A DNA stretch of 64,000 bases from Actinomadura madurae (GTDB taxonomy: Bacteria; Actinomycetota; Actinomycetes; Streptosporangiales; Streptosporangiaceae). Made by a program: the position numbers and the translations under genes. Of this stretch, positions 1-7,793 are shown one piece after another. Every line of letters begins with the position of its first letter. Position 1 is the first letter of the stretch. The notes under the pieces are model-generated. The model had not been told where the DNA came from. It saw nothing but the letters and a program-made list of their open reading frames with translations, and searched no databases. The stretch is from the NCBI RefSeq assembly GCF_900115095.1, contig NZ_FOVH01000008.1:62001-126000 (forward strand), written 5' to 3'.

Positions 1-404
1 GCGAGGTCGGTGCCCGCGCCCGGCTCGCTGTAGCCGATCGCGAAGTGGCACTCGCCGGCCAGGATGCGCGGGATGAAGAACTCCTTGTGGGCCTCGGACC
101 CGTACTGCAGGATCGTCGGCGCGACCGAGTTCAGCGTGATGAGCGGGTAGGTGACCTCGGCGCGCGCGATCTCGTTGGCGAAGATCGTCTGCTCGACCGG
201 GCCGTAACCCCGCCCGCCGTACTCCTTCGGCAGCGCGACGCCGAGCATCCCGTCCCGTCCGAGCCGCTTGCAGTGCTCCAGGTAGGCCGGGCCGAACGGG
301 TCGGCGAGGATCGCGGCGCGCTGCTCGGCCGTCAGGCAGTTCTCGAAGTACTCGCGCAGCTCGGCGCGGAGCTTCTTCTGCTCGTCGGTGAGGTCGATGA
401 ACAT
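1..404 (-). CDS. fadE26: Acyl-CoA dehydrogenase, FadE26/ChsE4-like (partial, C-terminus outside window)
   Basis: The first ~134 residues of an acyl-CoA dehydrogenase are visible. They start at the ATG at 404 and run off the left edge. The N-terminal helical domain is followed by LNSVAPTILQYGSE and then the FAD-side motif GYSEPGAGTDLA, which is characteristic of the larger subunit of mycobacterial heteromeric sterol dehydrogenases (FadE26/ChsE4). It abuts the stop of the upstream dehydrogenase at 405 with no gap, as expected for an alpha2beta2 pair. The family oxidises sterol side-chain acyl-CoAs at C-alpha/C-beta. The family and pairing are well supported; the exact chain-length specificity is inferred. 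Confidence 0.85.
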   Translation of the reverse strand, partial: MFIDLTDEQKKLRAELREYFENCLTAEQRAAILADPFGPAYLEHCKRLGRDGMLGVALPKEYGGRGYGPVEQTIFANEIARAEVTYPLITLNSVAPTILQYGSEAHKEFFIPRILAGECHFAIGYSEPGAGTDL

Positions 405-1511
405 TCAGGCCTCCTGGGCGATCAGGGCGCCGAGCGCGTCGAGACGGTCTTCCCCGCCACCGAGCAGGTGCGCGCAGTGCTTGCCCCAGGCGAAGTAGCG
501 GTGCAGCGGGTAGGTGACGTCCAGACCGATGCCGCCGTGCAGGTGCTGGCAGGTGTAGAGCGCCTTCACCACGGGGTCGCACGCGTTGCAGGCGGCCACG
601 GTGAGGACCTCCTCCGCGTCGTCCGCTCCTTGCGCGAGGCGCCACACTCCCGCCCACACGGCGACGTCCAGCGCGCGCTTGGCGATGTAGACGTCCCCGA
701 TCTGCATCGTGACCGCCTGGAACTGCGCGAGCGCACGGTCGAACTGCTCGCGCGTCTTCGTGTACTCCTTCGTCAGATCCAGAGCGCCTTCGATGACACC
801 GGACGCGACGGCCACCGCGCCCGCGACGGCCGAGCGGCGCAGCGTGTCCCAGGCCGCGCCGTCCGCCGAGCCGCCGAGAAGGGCGTCCGGGCCGACGCGG
901 ACGTCGGCGAGGGCCACGCGCGACAGCGGTTCGGACGTCGCGGACGGCTGCTCGCTGATCGTCACGGCGGAGGGCTCGACGAGGAAGACCCCGATGCCCG
1001 CGCCCTCGACACGCGCCGGGATCAGGATCCGGGACGCCTCCCGCGCGTACGGGACGAACGTCTTCACGCCGTCCAGGACGTATCCGGCGCCGTCCTCGCG
1101 GGCCGTCGCGGCGATGCCGCCGGCCGGTCCGACCTCGCGGTACGCGCCCGTCAGGATCGTCGCCCCCTCGGTCAGCGGGGCCAGCAGGGCGCGCTGCTCC
1201 GCCGTCCCGTGCGCCGCGATCGGGGCGGCCGCGAGCGCGAGCGACGCGTACACGGGCACGGGCGCGACGTGGAGGCCGACCTCCTTGAGGATCACCGCCA
1301 GCTCGACCGGGCCGAGCCCGGCGCCGCCGGCGTCCTCCGGCAGGACGACGCCGAGCAGCCCCGCCTGCGCGAGGGCCTTCCACGTCACGTCGTCGTAGGG
1401 CGCCCCGCTCCGCTCGAACGCCTCAAGGCGCTCCCGCGTCGACTCGCGCGCGAGCACGTCCGCCGCGAGCCCCCTGATCTCTTGCTGGGTCTCGTCGAGG
1501 TCGAAGTCCAC
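405..1511 (-). CDS. fadE27: Acyl-CoA dehydrogenase, FadE27/ChsE5-like
   Basis: This 368-residue acyl-CoA dehydrogenase shows the FAD-contacting TREQFDRALAQFQAV (about residues 255-270) and the C-terminal HGGIGLDVTYPLHRYF block. Its N-terminal half is divergent and low in motifs, like the smaller partner subunits (FadE27/FadE29) that pair with a FadE26/FadE28-type subunit. It lies between an acyl-CoA synthetase (1-bp gap) and a FadE26-like gene (0-bp gap). This matches the content of the mycobacterial fadE26-fadE27-fadD17 locus, though here the ligase comes first. Probable role: subunit of a heterotetrameric sterol side-chain dehydrogenase. Orthology to FadE27 rather than FadE29 is inferred from context. 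Confidence 0.85.
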   Translation of the reverse strand: MDFDLDETQQEIRGLAADVLARESTRERLEAFERSGAPYDDVTWKALAQAGLLGVVLPEDAGGAGLGPVELAVILKEVGLHVAPVPVYASLALAAAPIAAHGTAEQRALLAPLTEGATILTGAYREVGPAGGIAATAREDGAGYVLDGVKTFVPYAREASRILIPARVEGAGIGVFLVEPSAVTISEQPSATSEPLSRVALADVRVGPDALLGGSADGAAWDTLRRSAVAGAVAVASGVIEGALDLTKEYTKTREQFDRALAQFQAVTMQIGDVYIAKRALDVAVWAGVWRLAQGADDAEEVLTVAACNACDPVVKALYTCQHLHGGIGLDVTYPLHRYFAWGKHCAHLLGGGEDRLDALGALIAQEA

Positions 1512-3134
1512 TCATCCGCTCCCTTCCAGGAGGTGCAGCCGGCCGCGCCGCTCGAACTCGGCCCGCAGGCCCGCCGCGTCGTCCGCGGTCATCGGGCGGT
1601 AGTCGAGGTCGCGGCCGGGCCGCCACCACACCGGATCTCCGGTGCGCCAGCCCTCCCGCACCAGCCGGCGTTTGAGGATCTTGTTGGAGGCCGTCGCGGG
1701 CAGCTCCCGCGCCACCCGGACGTAGCGGGGCGGCCACTTGGGGCTCATGTCGGCGCGCCCGCGCAGGTAGGCGGCGAACGCCTCGGGGTCGAAGGCGTCG
1801 GCGGCGACGGCGAGCATCACCTGGTCGCCGGACGCCGCGTCCGGCACCCCGTAGACGGCGAGCTGCCGGACGCCGGGCAGCTCCGCCAGAACACGTTCCA
1901 CCTGGACGGCGCCGAAGTTCTCGCCGTCCACGCGGAGCCGGTCGGCGCTGCGCCCGGCGAAGAAGACGTACCCGTCGGCGTCGGCGTAGGCGAGGTCGCC
2001 GCTCCAGAACATGCCGTCGCGCAGGCGATCGGGCGCGTCCTCCTTGTAGTAGCCGTCGAACAGGCCGAGGTCCCCGGTCTTGACGAGCTCGCCGATGGCC
2101 TCGTCGCCGTTCACCACGCGTCCGGCACCGTCGAACCGCGCGGGCGGGCAGGGCCGGCCGGTCGCGGGGTCGAGGATCGCGATGCCCTCGGTCAGCCTGC
2201 CGAGCGCGCCCTGCGGGCCGAACGGGTCGGGCGCCAGCGAGATGGCGGTCTCCGTCGAGCCGTAGCCGTCGATGACGAAACAGCCGAAACGCTCACCGAA
2301 CGTCTTCTGCTCCAGCGGAGCCGCCTCGTTCCCGAACGCGAACCGCACCGGGTTGTCGGCGTCGTCCTGTTTCGCCGGCGTGGCGAGCACGTACGACAGG
2401 GCCTTGCCGACGTAGTGCAGGTAGGTGCACCCGTGCTCGCGCACGTCGGGCAGAACCGACGACGCCGAGAACCGGGCGCGCAGCACCAGCTCGGCACCGG
2501 CGACCAGGGCGGGCGCGTACGCGGCCATGACGGCGCCGGAGTGGAACAGCGGCATCGGGCAGTAGACGACCGACTCCGGGGTCAGCATGCGCTCGGCGAG
2601 CACCTCCCCCGGCACGACCACCTTCCGGTGGGTGACGCGGACGGCGCGGGGCCGTCCGGACGTCCCGGACGTGAAGATGAGCATCAGCAGGGTGGCGGGG
2701 CTGATACCGGAGATGTCCGGAATCGGAGAACCCTCGAAGGGCGCCAGCAGCTCATGGAAAGCCTCGATGTCCAGCACGGGAGGCCCGAGCGCGGCGGCCC
2801 GCTGGGCGTGGCGCGGCTGGGCCACCACAAGATCGCAGTCGGTGCGCTCGGCGTCGCCCGCCAGCTCGGCGGCGCTCCGCGTCGGGTTCAGCACGACCAC
2901 CACCGCGCCCGACAGCGCCGCCCCGCCGAGGAGGAACACCAGCTCGGGAAGGTTGTCGAGGAGCACCCCGACATGGACGGGACGCTCCGCGCCCGCCCGG
3001 CCGCCCATCCAGGCGGCGCGGGCCGCGCACTCGGCGACGACCTGCCGCCACGTCCAGGCGCGTCCGTCGTCGGCGGAGCGCAGCCCCGGGCGGTCGTCGT
3101 CCGCCCTCGCCTCCAGCAGTGTCGCGACGCTCAC
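1512..3134 (-). CDS. fadD17: Steroid/fatty acyl-CoA synthetase, FadD17-like
   Basis: This AMP-forming acyl-CoA ligase has 540 residues. The P-loop motif LIFTSGTSGRP lies near residues 152-162, the GYGSTET motif near 285, SGDLAY plus GRSADRLRVDGENF near 390-415, and the C-terminal catalytic-lysine region NKILKRRL near 490. The GTG at 3134 is chosen because it follows a GGGAGGTGG ribosome-binding site by 3-4 nt; the in-frame extension upstream crosses the promoter and operator. It is the first gene of the ligase-dehydrogenase-dehydrogenase operon, and its promoter holds a KstR-like palindrome. The likely reaction is thioesterification of a sterol side-chain carboxylate with CoA. FadD17 versus FadD19 cannot be decided by eye. 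Confidence 0.85.
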   Translation of the reverse strand: MSVATLLEARADDDRPGLRSADDGRAWTWRQVVAECAARAAWMGGRAGAERPVHVGVLLDNLPELVFLLGGAALSGAVVVVLNPTRSAAELAGDAERTDCDLVVAQPRHAQRAAALGPPVLDIEAFHELLAPFEGSPIPDISGISPATLLMLIFTSGTSGRPRAVRVTHRKVVVPGEVLAERMLTPESVVYCPMPLFHSGAVMAAYAPALVAGAELVLRARFSASSVLPDVREHGCTYLHYVGKALSYVLATPAKQDDADNPVRFAFGNEAAPLEQKTFGERFGCFVIDGYGSTETAISLAPDPFGPQGALGRLTEGIAILDPATGRPCPPARFDGAGRVVNGDEAIGELVKTGDLGLFDGYYKEDAPDRLRDGMFWSGDLAYADADGYVFFAGRSADRLRVDGENFGAVQVERVLAELPGVRQLAVYGVPDAASGDQVMLAVAADAFDPEAFAAYLRGRADMSPKWPPRYVRVARELPATASNKILKRRLVREGWRTGDPVWWRPGRDLDYRPMTADDAAGLRAEFERRGRLHLLEGSG

Positions 3135-3158
3135 GCCACCACCTCCCGCGGCAAAAAC

Positions 3159-3172
3159 TAGAACAGATTCTA
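3159..3172. promoter_or_regulatory. KstR-like operator (one mismatch) upstream of fadD
   Basis: TAGAACAGATTCTA is an inverted repeat (TAGAA/TTCTA). It fits the KstR consensus TnnAACnnGTTnnA at all fixed positions but one (ATT for GTT). It sits 25 bp upstream of the ligase start, in the region divergent from the TetR gene. Confidence 0.7.
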
Positions 3173-3286
3173 GTCTCTGTCCAGAGCTCTGATCATCCGT
3201 CTTCCCGCCCCGATTGGCCTGGACCACTGGTGCGTCCCCCCACCCCCGAGAGCACCACGGAAGCCACCCCGATCAACGGATCAGAT

Positions 3287-3294
3287 AACACGTT
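3287..3294. promoter_or_regulatory. Possible KstR core half of an autoregulatory site
   Basis: AACACGTT is a perfect 8-bp palindrome and the core of the KstR motif (AACnnGTT), without the outer T/A positions. It overlaps the upstream region of the TetR gene, so autoregulation is plausible. The short length makes chance occurrence possible. Confidence 0.35.
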
Positions 3295-3353
3295 CTCGCA
3301 TGAGCGGTACGCTTGGGGGGAACACGTCGGGCGTCCGGGCCCGCACAGAAGGG

Positions 3354-3986
3354 ATGACGACCGTGACCGCAGAGCCGACAGTGACCGGGGACGAGGCCCG
3401 GGGGCAGGCGGCCGGCCAGGGCGTGCGCTCCCGCAGCCAGCACCAGCGGCGCAAGCGTATCGTCCAGGCGGCCGCGGCGCTCGCCTCGCGCGGCGGCATC
3501 GAGGCGATGCAGATGCGCACCGTCTCCGAGCGCGCCGGGGTCGCCCTCGGCACCCTCTACCGCTACTTCCCGTCCAAGATGGACCTGGTCGTCGCCGTCG
3601 TCAGCGAGGAGATCGACCTCCTCGAGAGCAGCATCGAGCGCCGCCCGCCCCGCGCCGGCGCCGCCCCGGAGCGGGCCGTGGACGTGCTGATGCGCGCCAC
3701 CCGCGGCCTGATGCGCGAACCGGAGCTGGCCGAGGCGCTGATCCGGTCACTGCTGCTGTCGGACGTCAAGACCGACTTCGGCTACCGCATGAGCGAACTC
3801 CTGCTCCGCGCCGCGTACGGCCCGCCGGAGGAGATCCCCGCCGGCGACCCCCGCCGCCTCGCGTCCCGCGCGCTGTCCGGCATCTGGACCATGGAGATGA
3901 TCGAGATGCTCCGCGGCAACGCCACCGCAGAGGAGATCCAGGCCCGCCTGGAGATCACCGCCACCCGCCTCCTCATCGACCCCTGA
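3354..3986 (+). CDS. kstR: TetR-family regulator, KstR-like
   Basis: This TetR repressor of ~210 residues has an HTH at about residues 30-75: QRRKRIVQAAAALASRGG, then QMRTVSERAGVALGTLYRYF and PSK. These recognition-helix residues closely match KstR, the repressor of sterol catabolism in mycobacteria and rhodococci. It is divergent from the fadD-fadE-fadE operon, and KstR motifs recur at four places in this window. Candidate starts are ATG 3300 (overlapping operator-like sequence, no ribosome site), ATG 3354, and GTG 3363 (9 nt after AAGGG). Either of the last two is preferred. KstR family ligands are 3-oxo-sterol acyl-CoAs; the ligand here is inferred. Confidence 0.85.
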   Translation: MTTVTAEPTVTGDEARGQAAGQGVRSRSQHQRRKRIVQAAAALASRGGIEAMQMRTVSERAGVALGTLYRYFPSKMDLVVAVVSEEIDLLESSIERRPPRAGAAPERAVDVLMRATRGLMREPELAEALIRSLLLSDVKTDFGYRMSELLLRAAYGPPEEIPAGDPRRLASRALSGIWTMEMIEMLRGNATAEEIQARLEITATRLLIDP

Positions 3987-3992
3987 CACGAC

Positions 3993-4020
3993 GAGCGGCC
4001 GGGGCGCGCCCCGGCCGCTC
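3993..4020. terminator. Bidirectional terminator
   Basis: This is a perfect 28-bp palindrome (arm GAGCGGCCGGGGCG) between the convergent kstR-like gene and the CU044_5270 gene. It has no T-tract, as is common in actinobacteria. Confidence 0.7.
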
Positions 4021-4032
4021 TCCCGCCGCTCT

Positions 4033-4929
4033 TCAGGGCCGCTGCCCCGCCTCGTCGACGACGCCCGACCTGACCCGGACGGTGAGGTTCAGCGCATCGC
4101 CCTCGATCGCGGCCGACCCCTCACCGAGGTAGGCGTAGCCGTTCCGGTCCAGCAGCAGTTCCCGGTGGCGGCCTTCGGTGACGCGCCCGAGCCCGAGCAC
4201 CGGACGTTCGGGCGACCGTCCCTCCATCTTCAGGCCGAGGAACAGGACCGCCGTCACGCCCGGGATCCGCGTGATCGCCCGGTACACCGCCGCCTCGGTC
4301 TTCGGCGGCAGCAGGTTGTCCCGCAGGATCGCGCACAGCATCGAGTACGCGGCCGAGTACCGTCCCTCCGCCGTGCGCCCGCCCGCCCTCTGGTAGACCC
4401 ATTGCAGCAGGGCGGCCGGATCGGTCGGCAGCGCCGCCAGCGACGCGTAGTCGGACGGCGGCGTGGTCGGCGGGGTCGCGGACACGACGAGCTTCCCGTC
4501 CTCCAGCCTGGCGGACTTCGTGCCGTCGGCCCGCTTCCACTGCCGCCGCACGCCCGTGTCGCGCAGGTTCTCCGGCGGCGCCCCGACCGGGCCCGTCAGC
4601 GTCCGCGACTCGATGTAGACCCACTGATCCGGACGGGGCGGCGTGAACGGCCGCGCCTCCGCGGCGAGCGCGGCCCGCTCCAGCGCCTGCGACGCGTTGG
4701 ACACGGGACGCACGACCGGCCCGTCCTCATCGCCCGCCTGCACCACGGTCACGCCCACGGCGACCGCGGCGGCCACCACCGCGACCCTGATGCCGAGCCG
4801 GAACCGCCCCCGCTTCCGGGTGCCTCCTGACGCGCGTTCGAGGAGCGCCGTCCTGGCCGCCGTGCGAGACGCCTCCGCGGGCGGCCCGGGCTCGGCCCAG
4901 GCGTCGCGAAGAATGTCGAGGTCGTTCAC
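4033..4929 (-). CDS. CU044_5270-family membrane protein, sigma-factor partner
   Basis: This protein has 298 residues. A short cytoplasmic N-terminus (starting MNDLDILRDAW) is followed by a single membrane segment (RVAVVAAAVAVGVTVV, about residues 48-63) and a ~230-residue extracytoplasmic domain. The arrangement is typical of the actinobacterial CU044_5270 family encoded directly after ECF sigma factors. Its start overlaps the sigma-factor stop by 4 bp (ATGA), so the two are co-translated. An anti-sigma-like role is inferred from position; no zinc-binding anti-sigma HxxxCxxC motif is visible. Confidence 0.75.
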   Translation of the reverse strand: MNDLDILRDAWAEPGPPAEASRTAARTALLERASGGTRKRGRFRLGIRVAVVAAAVAVGVTVVQAGDEDGPVVRPVSNASQALERAALAAEARPFTPPRPDQWVYIESRTLTGPVGAPPENLRDTGVRRQWKRADGTKSARLEDGKLVVSATPPTTPPSDYASLAALPTDPAALLQWVYQRAGGRTAEGRYSAAYSMLCAILRDNLLPPKTEAAVYRAITRIPGVTAVLFLGLKMEGRSPERPVLGLGRVTEGRHRELLLDRNGYAYLGEGSAAIEGDALNLTVRVRSGVVDEAGQRP

Positions 4930-5504
4930 AGGTCCTCTCCCAAGGTCGTCGGGTCGGTATCGCCCAATGCGGCGCGGATCCTCCTGCGGGCCCGGTGCAG
5001 CCGCGACCGCGCCGTCCCGGCCGGTATCCCGAGCGCCTCACCGGCCTCCTGCACGGTGAGCTGCGCCCACGCGACGAGCAGCAGGACGTCCCGGTCGCCG
5101 CGCGGCAGCCCGGCGAGCGCCGCCGCCAGCGCCCCCTTCGCGGCCTGCGCGTCGACGCGCCCGGCCACCGCGTCGGCGTGCCCGTCGCCGGCCTCGGACG
5201 TCCCGGCCCTCGCGAGCGCCCGGTACTGGCGCACCTCGGCACGGTGCTGCCGGGCGACGAGGTTGGACGCGATCCCGTACAGCCAGGGCCGCGCGTCGGG
5301 CCGCGCCAGGTCGTAGCGCCCGCGCCGGTCGAACGCGATCAGGAACGTCTCGGCGGCGACGTCGTCGGCGAGCCCCCGCCCGAGCCGCCGCGCCGCGTAC
5401 CCGTGGATCGCGGCGTAGTGCCGGTCGAACAGCGCGGCGAAGCACTCGGGCTCGTGCCGGGACCGCCGGACGATCTCGGCGTCCCCGGCGGTCACCGCGA
5501 CCAT
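4926..5504 (-). CDS. ECF-family RNA polymerase sigma factor (SigE-like)
   Basis: This 192-residue sigma factor shows region 2 at about residues 15-80 (FAALFDRHYAAIHGYAARR, then DDVAAETFLIAF and ARPWLYGIASNL). Region 4 (sigma70_r4_2) is at about 125-180, with LPRGDRDVLLLVAWAQLT and GIPAGTARSRLHRARRRI. The ATG at 5504 is preferred over longer in-frame options because GAGAAGGA lies 6 nt upstream. It is the first gene of a two-gene operon with the CU044_5270 protein. This sigma class is common in actinobacteria; its stimulus is unknown. Confidence 0.9.
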   Translation of the reverse strand: MVAVTAGDAEIVRRSRHEPECFAALFDRHYAAIHGYAARRLGRGLADDVAAETFLIAFDRRGRYDLARPDARPWLYGIASNLVARQHRAEVRQYRALARAGTSEAGDGHADAVAGRVDAQAAKGALAAALAGLPRGDRDVLLLVAWAQLTVQEAGEALGIPAGTARSRLHRARRRIRAALGDTDPTTLGEDL

Positions 5505-5660
5505 GCCGGTCCTTCTCGGGTCATGTCCTGCCTTCCGCAGAGGGGGATGGTCACCTGTGCTTCGCCGATCCCCCACCGCGCGTTCGCGTTCCGGTGTGCC
5601 GCACGCACCTTCCCTACTAGCCTTGGCCACGCCAGAGCCAGGGAAGAAGAAGGTGGGCCA

Positions 5661-5894
5661 GTGACCGAGCAGGAACCGATCCTCAGCGACGGGGTCATCA
5701 TCGAGTTCATCGATGGCAAGGACGTCCCCGTCCAGCACAAGGACTTCGGTGAGCGGGCCGTCGTCATGCGCGACGCCAAGAACCCCGAGGGCCCGATCCT
5801 CTACTTCACCGAGGCCGAGTGGGACGCCTTCATCGCCGGCGTCAAGGACGGCGAGTTCGACGACCTCCTAGAAGACCCCACCGAAACCCCCTGA
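5661..5894 (+). CDS. DUF397 domain protein
   Basis: This small acidic protein of 77 residues starts with GTG after an AAGAAGG site. Its C-terminal half carries the DUF397 signature (VVMRDAKNPEGPILYFTEAEW, split in two: VVMRDAKNPEGP then ILYFTEAEWDAF). DUF397 proteins are abundant in Streptomyces and relatives and usually sit beside an XRE-type HTH regulator. No such partner is adjacent here, so this is an orphan copy. Function is unknown. A strong terminator follows within 10 bp, so it is probably monocistronic. Confidence 0.85.
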   Translation: MTEQEPILSDGVIIEFIDGKDVPVQHKDFGERAVVMRDAKNPEGPILYFTEAEWDAFIAGVKDGEFDDLLEDPTETP

Positions 5895-5903
5895 CCCAAA
5901 CCC

Positions 5904-5937
5904 AGAACGCCCCCGGCATCCCCGCCGGGGGCGTTCT
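5904..5937 (+). terminator. Rho-independent-type terminator after DUF397 gene
   Basis: A perfect 14-bp stem (AGAACGCCCCCGGC with GCCGGGGGCGTTCT) and 6-nt loop begins 10 bp after the stop codon. Confidence 0.85.
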
Positions 5938-5955
5938 GCGTGAAGCACACCCAGA

Positions 5956-6242
5956 TCAACCGAACACGTCGTCGACCGACTCCGCCGTGACCGCGCGGGC
6001 CAGCCAGCGGTCCAGTTGCTCCGTGTCCTCGCAGGCCAAGACACGCTCCCGCGCGTGGTCAATTCAGGCATCTGTGCCGCCTGCTCGGTCGAGGTTATGA
6101 GCGGTTCGGAGCCCGGTCCCAGTACCAGGGGCGTGAGCTCGAAGCCCGGGTGACCGAGCTTGATCGGCTCTCGGGCCCACTCGGCCACCGCAGGACGAGG
6201 ACATATGACCACCAGGTAGCACGGGGCTCTCGTCTTGGCCCA
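5956..6242 (-). pseudogene. Remnant of an actinobacterial ~300-residue hypothetical protein family
   Basis: Two segments of one recognisable family are fused out of frame. The central block (CPRPAVAEWAREPIKLGHPG, then FELTPLVLGPGSEPLI and AAQMPEL) is read in one frame. The usual C-terminus (ARERVLACEDTEQLDRWL, then ARAVTAESVDDVFG and a TGA at 5956-5958) is read in another. In intact relatives that I recall, about 120 residues separate these blocks, and an N-terminal domain precedes them. Here both are missing, so this is an internally deleted, truncated gene. Family function is unknown; some members resemble Rpn/PD-(D/E)XK nuclease-like proteins, which I cannot verify here. Confidence 0.6.
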
Positions 6243-6303
6243 TTGGGAGGTGACGTCTCGGCGACGATGCTGAGCGTCGGCTTGTGCAGTGGGTCACAGT
6301 GCA

Positions 6304-7644
6304 TTATGGGCGGGAAGGTTGCACTAGTAGGGGGTTTGGGTTGTGAGGGTGGAAGGCGGGGGTGTCCAGGGAGAGGGCGTTGGCTTTTTGGTTTAGGGAT
6401 TTTGGTGTGATGCTGGGCCAATGGTTGGTTTTGACGCGCTTTTCCAGGACTTGGAGGCTTGCCACGTATTCGGAGGCCGCGAAGTTGCAGTGGCCCGTGC
6501 GGTGGACGTAGGCCTGGCGCAGCAGGCGGGTGCGGCCGGCGGCGCGGACGGTCCCGGCGTATTCGGTCTCGTGTTCCACAGGGACCAGCTGGTCGGAGAT
6601 CGTGTGGATGTTCAGGGTCGGGACGGTGAGGCGGCCGGTGGGTTCGGATGTGCGCGTCATCCAGGCGAGAGGGGCCGGTTCGAGCTGTTTGGTGGCCTTT
6701 GCAGTGAGGGTTGAGAGGTCCTTCTTCAGGTTCAGGCCCGCGGTTCGGTAGAGGGCCTTCACCTGGCGGAGGTTCGCGGAGCGGGTGAGCAGGCGGGGGT
6801 AGTTCAGGCCCTTGTTCCAGGCGCTGTCACCGCCTGCCGCCTGGTTGATGGAGTAGCGGCCGCTGAAGATGAACCCGAGGACCCCGGAGGTGAGCCACTG
6901 GTACTGCTGGCGTTCCTGTTCGGCGTAGTCGTGGCGGGGTGGTTCTTCTTCGCCGGTGAACCAGGACGACTGGTTGAGGAAGGCGGAGGCCAGGGCTATG
7001 CGGGCGCGGCCGGCGGGGGTGGCCTGGGCGTTCTGCACGGCGAGGGTGAGCTGGGTTCCGGCGACGATGCCCTCGGCAGGGGACGTGTAGTCGGTGAGCT
7101 TGATGTCCTGGGACGGGGCCAGCAGCGTCGCGATGGCGTGGCCCGCGTTGAGCTGGTAGTTGTTCAGGTCGACGCCGCCGCCGACGATGCCGCAGGTGCT
7201 GAGGACGCCGTCCACGGCGCGGGTCTCGGCGAGCTTGGCGCTGACCAGGCCGCCCATCGACTGGCCCAGCGCGAGCGTGGTGCGGGGACGTCCGATGATC
7301 TTCGTGACCGCGTCCTTCGCGGCGGTCTGGTCCCGGACGGCGCTGCCCAGTGCCCACAGGGAGCCGTCCGGATCGTAGGACGAGCCGGCGAGCGCGTACC
7401 CGCGGTCGAGGAGGGCCTTTCCGGCGGCCTCGCTCGGGCGGTCGGCGGGGGTGAGCGGGCCGAATCCGTGGCTGAACAGGATGAGCGTGCCGTTCCAGCG
7501 GGCGGGGACGTCGGCGATCCAGGTCGCGCCGTCGGGGAGGGTGCCGGTGTAGTGCGCGGGGCCGGCGGCGTGGGCGGTGGCCGGGGCGAGCGCCGCGGGC
7601 ACCGCGAGGACGGCAACAAGAGCGCCTGCCTGCAGTCGTTTCAT
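6304..7644 (-). CDS. Secreted alpha/beta hydrolase
   Basis: This protein has 446 residues. A Sec signal peptide (MKRLQAGALVAVLAVPAAL, cleavage near ATAHAAG at residue 27) precedes an alpha/beta-hydrolase domain. The oxyanion HGFGP is near residue 59, the nucleophile elbow GQSMGG has Ser129, a plausible acid lies in SDQLVP near 353, and the His lies in the HRTGHCNF segment near 386. GGAGAGGA lies 6 nt before the ATG. It is probably an exported esterase or lipase-like enzyme of unknown substrate. The last ~40 residues are Pro/Asn-rich and low in complexity. Confidence 0.8.
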   Translation of the reverse strand: MKRLQAGALVAVLAVPAALAPATAHAAGPAHYTGTLPDGATWIADVPARWNGTLILFSHGFGPLTPADRPSEAAGKALLDRGYALAGSSYDPDGSLWALGSAVRDQTAAKDAVTKIIGRPRTTLALGQSMGGLVSAKLAETRAVDGVLSTCGIVGGGVDLNNYQLNAGHAIATLLAPSQDIKLTDYTSPAEGIVAGTQLTLAVQNAQATPAGRARIALASAFLNQSSWFTGEEEPPRHDYAEQERQQYQWLTSGVLGFIFSGRYSINQAAGGDSAWNKGLNYPRLLTRSANLRQVKALYRTAGLNLKKDLSTLTAKATKQLEPAPLAWMTRTSEPTGRLTVPTLNIHTISDQLVPVEHETEYAGTVRAAGRTRLLRQAYVHRTGHCNFAASEYVASLQVLEKRVKTNHWPSITPKSLNQKANALSLDTPAFHPHNPNPLLVQPSRP

Positions 7645-7793
7645 GGGAATCCTCTCCGGCCCGGGGGGCTCAGAAATTGGAGGTGTACGCCACGAACGTC
7701 ACGATTTTGTCGAATGTCGACCCGTACGGAGGCGGGCTCCGGAGTCGAGTGCTCAGAATGTAGGCAGAAATCTCACGGTCGTCAACGATCCGC

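Noticed and set aside
45..3161. A 1038-codon open frame antisense to the FadE/FadE/FadD genes
   Set aside because: Shadow of three real genes with recognisable motifs.
4033..4929. A classical zinc-binding anti-sigma factor next to the ECF sigma gene
   Set aside because: No HxxxCxxC motif; the layout fits the CU044_5270 family instead.
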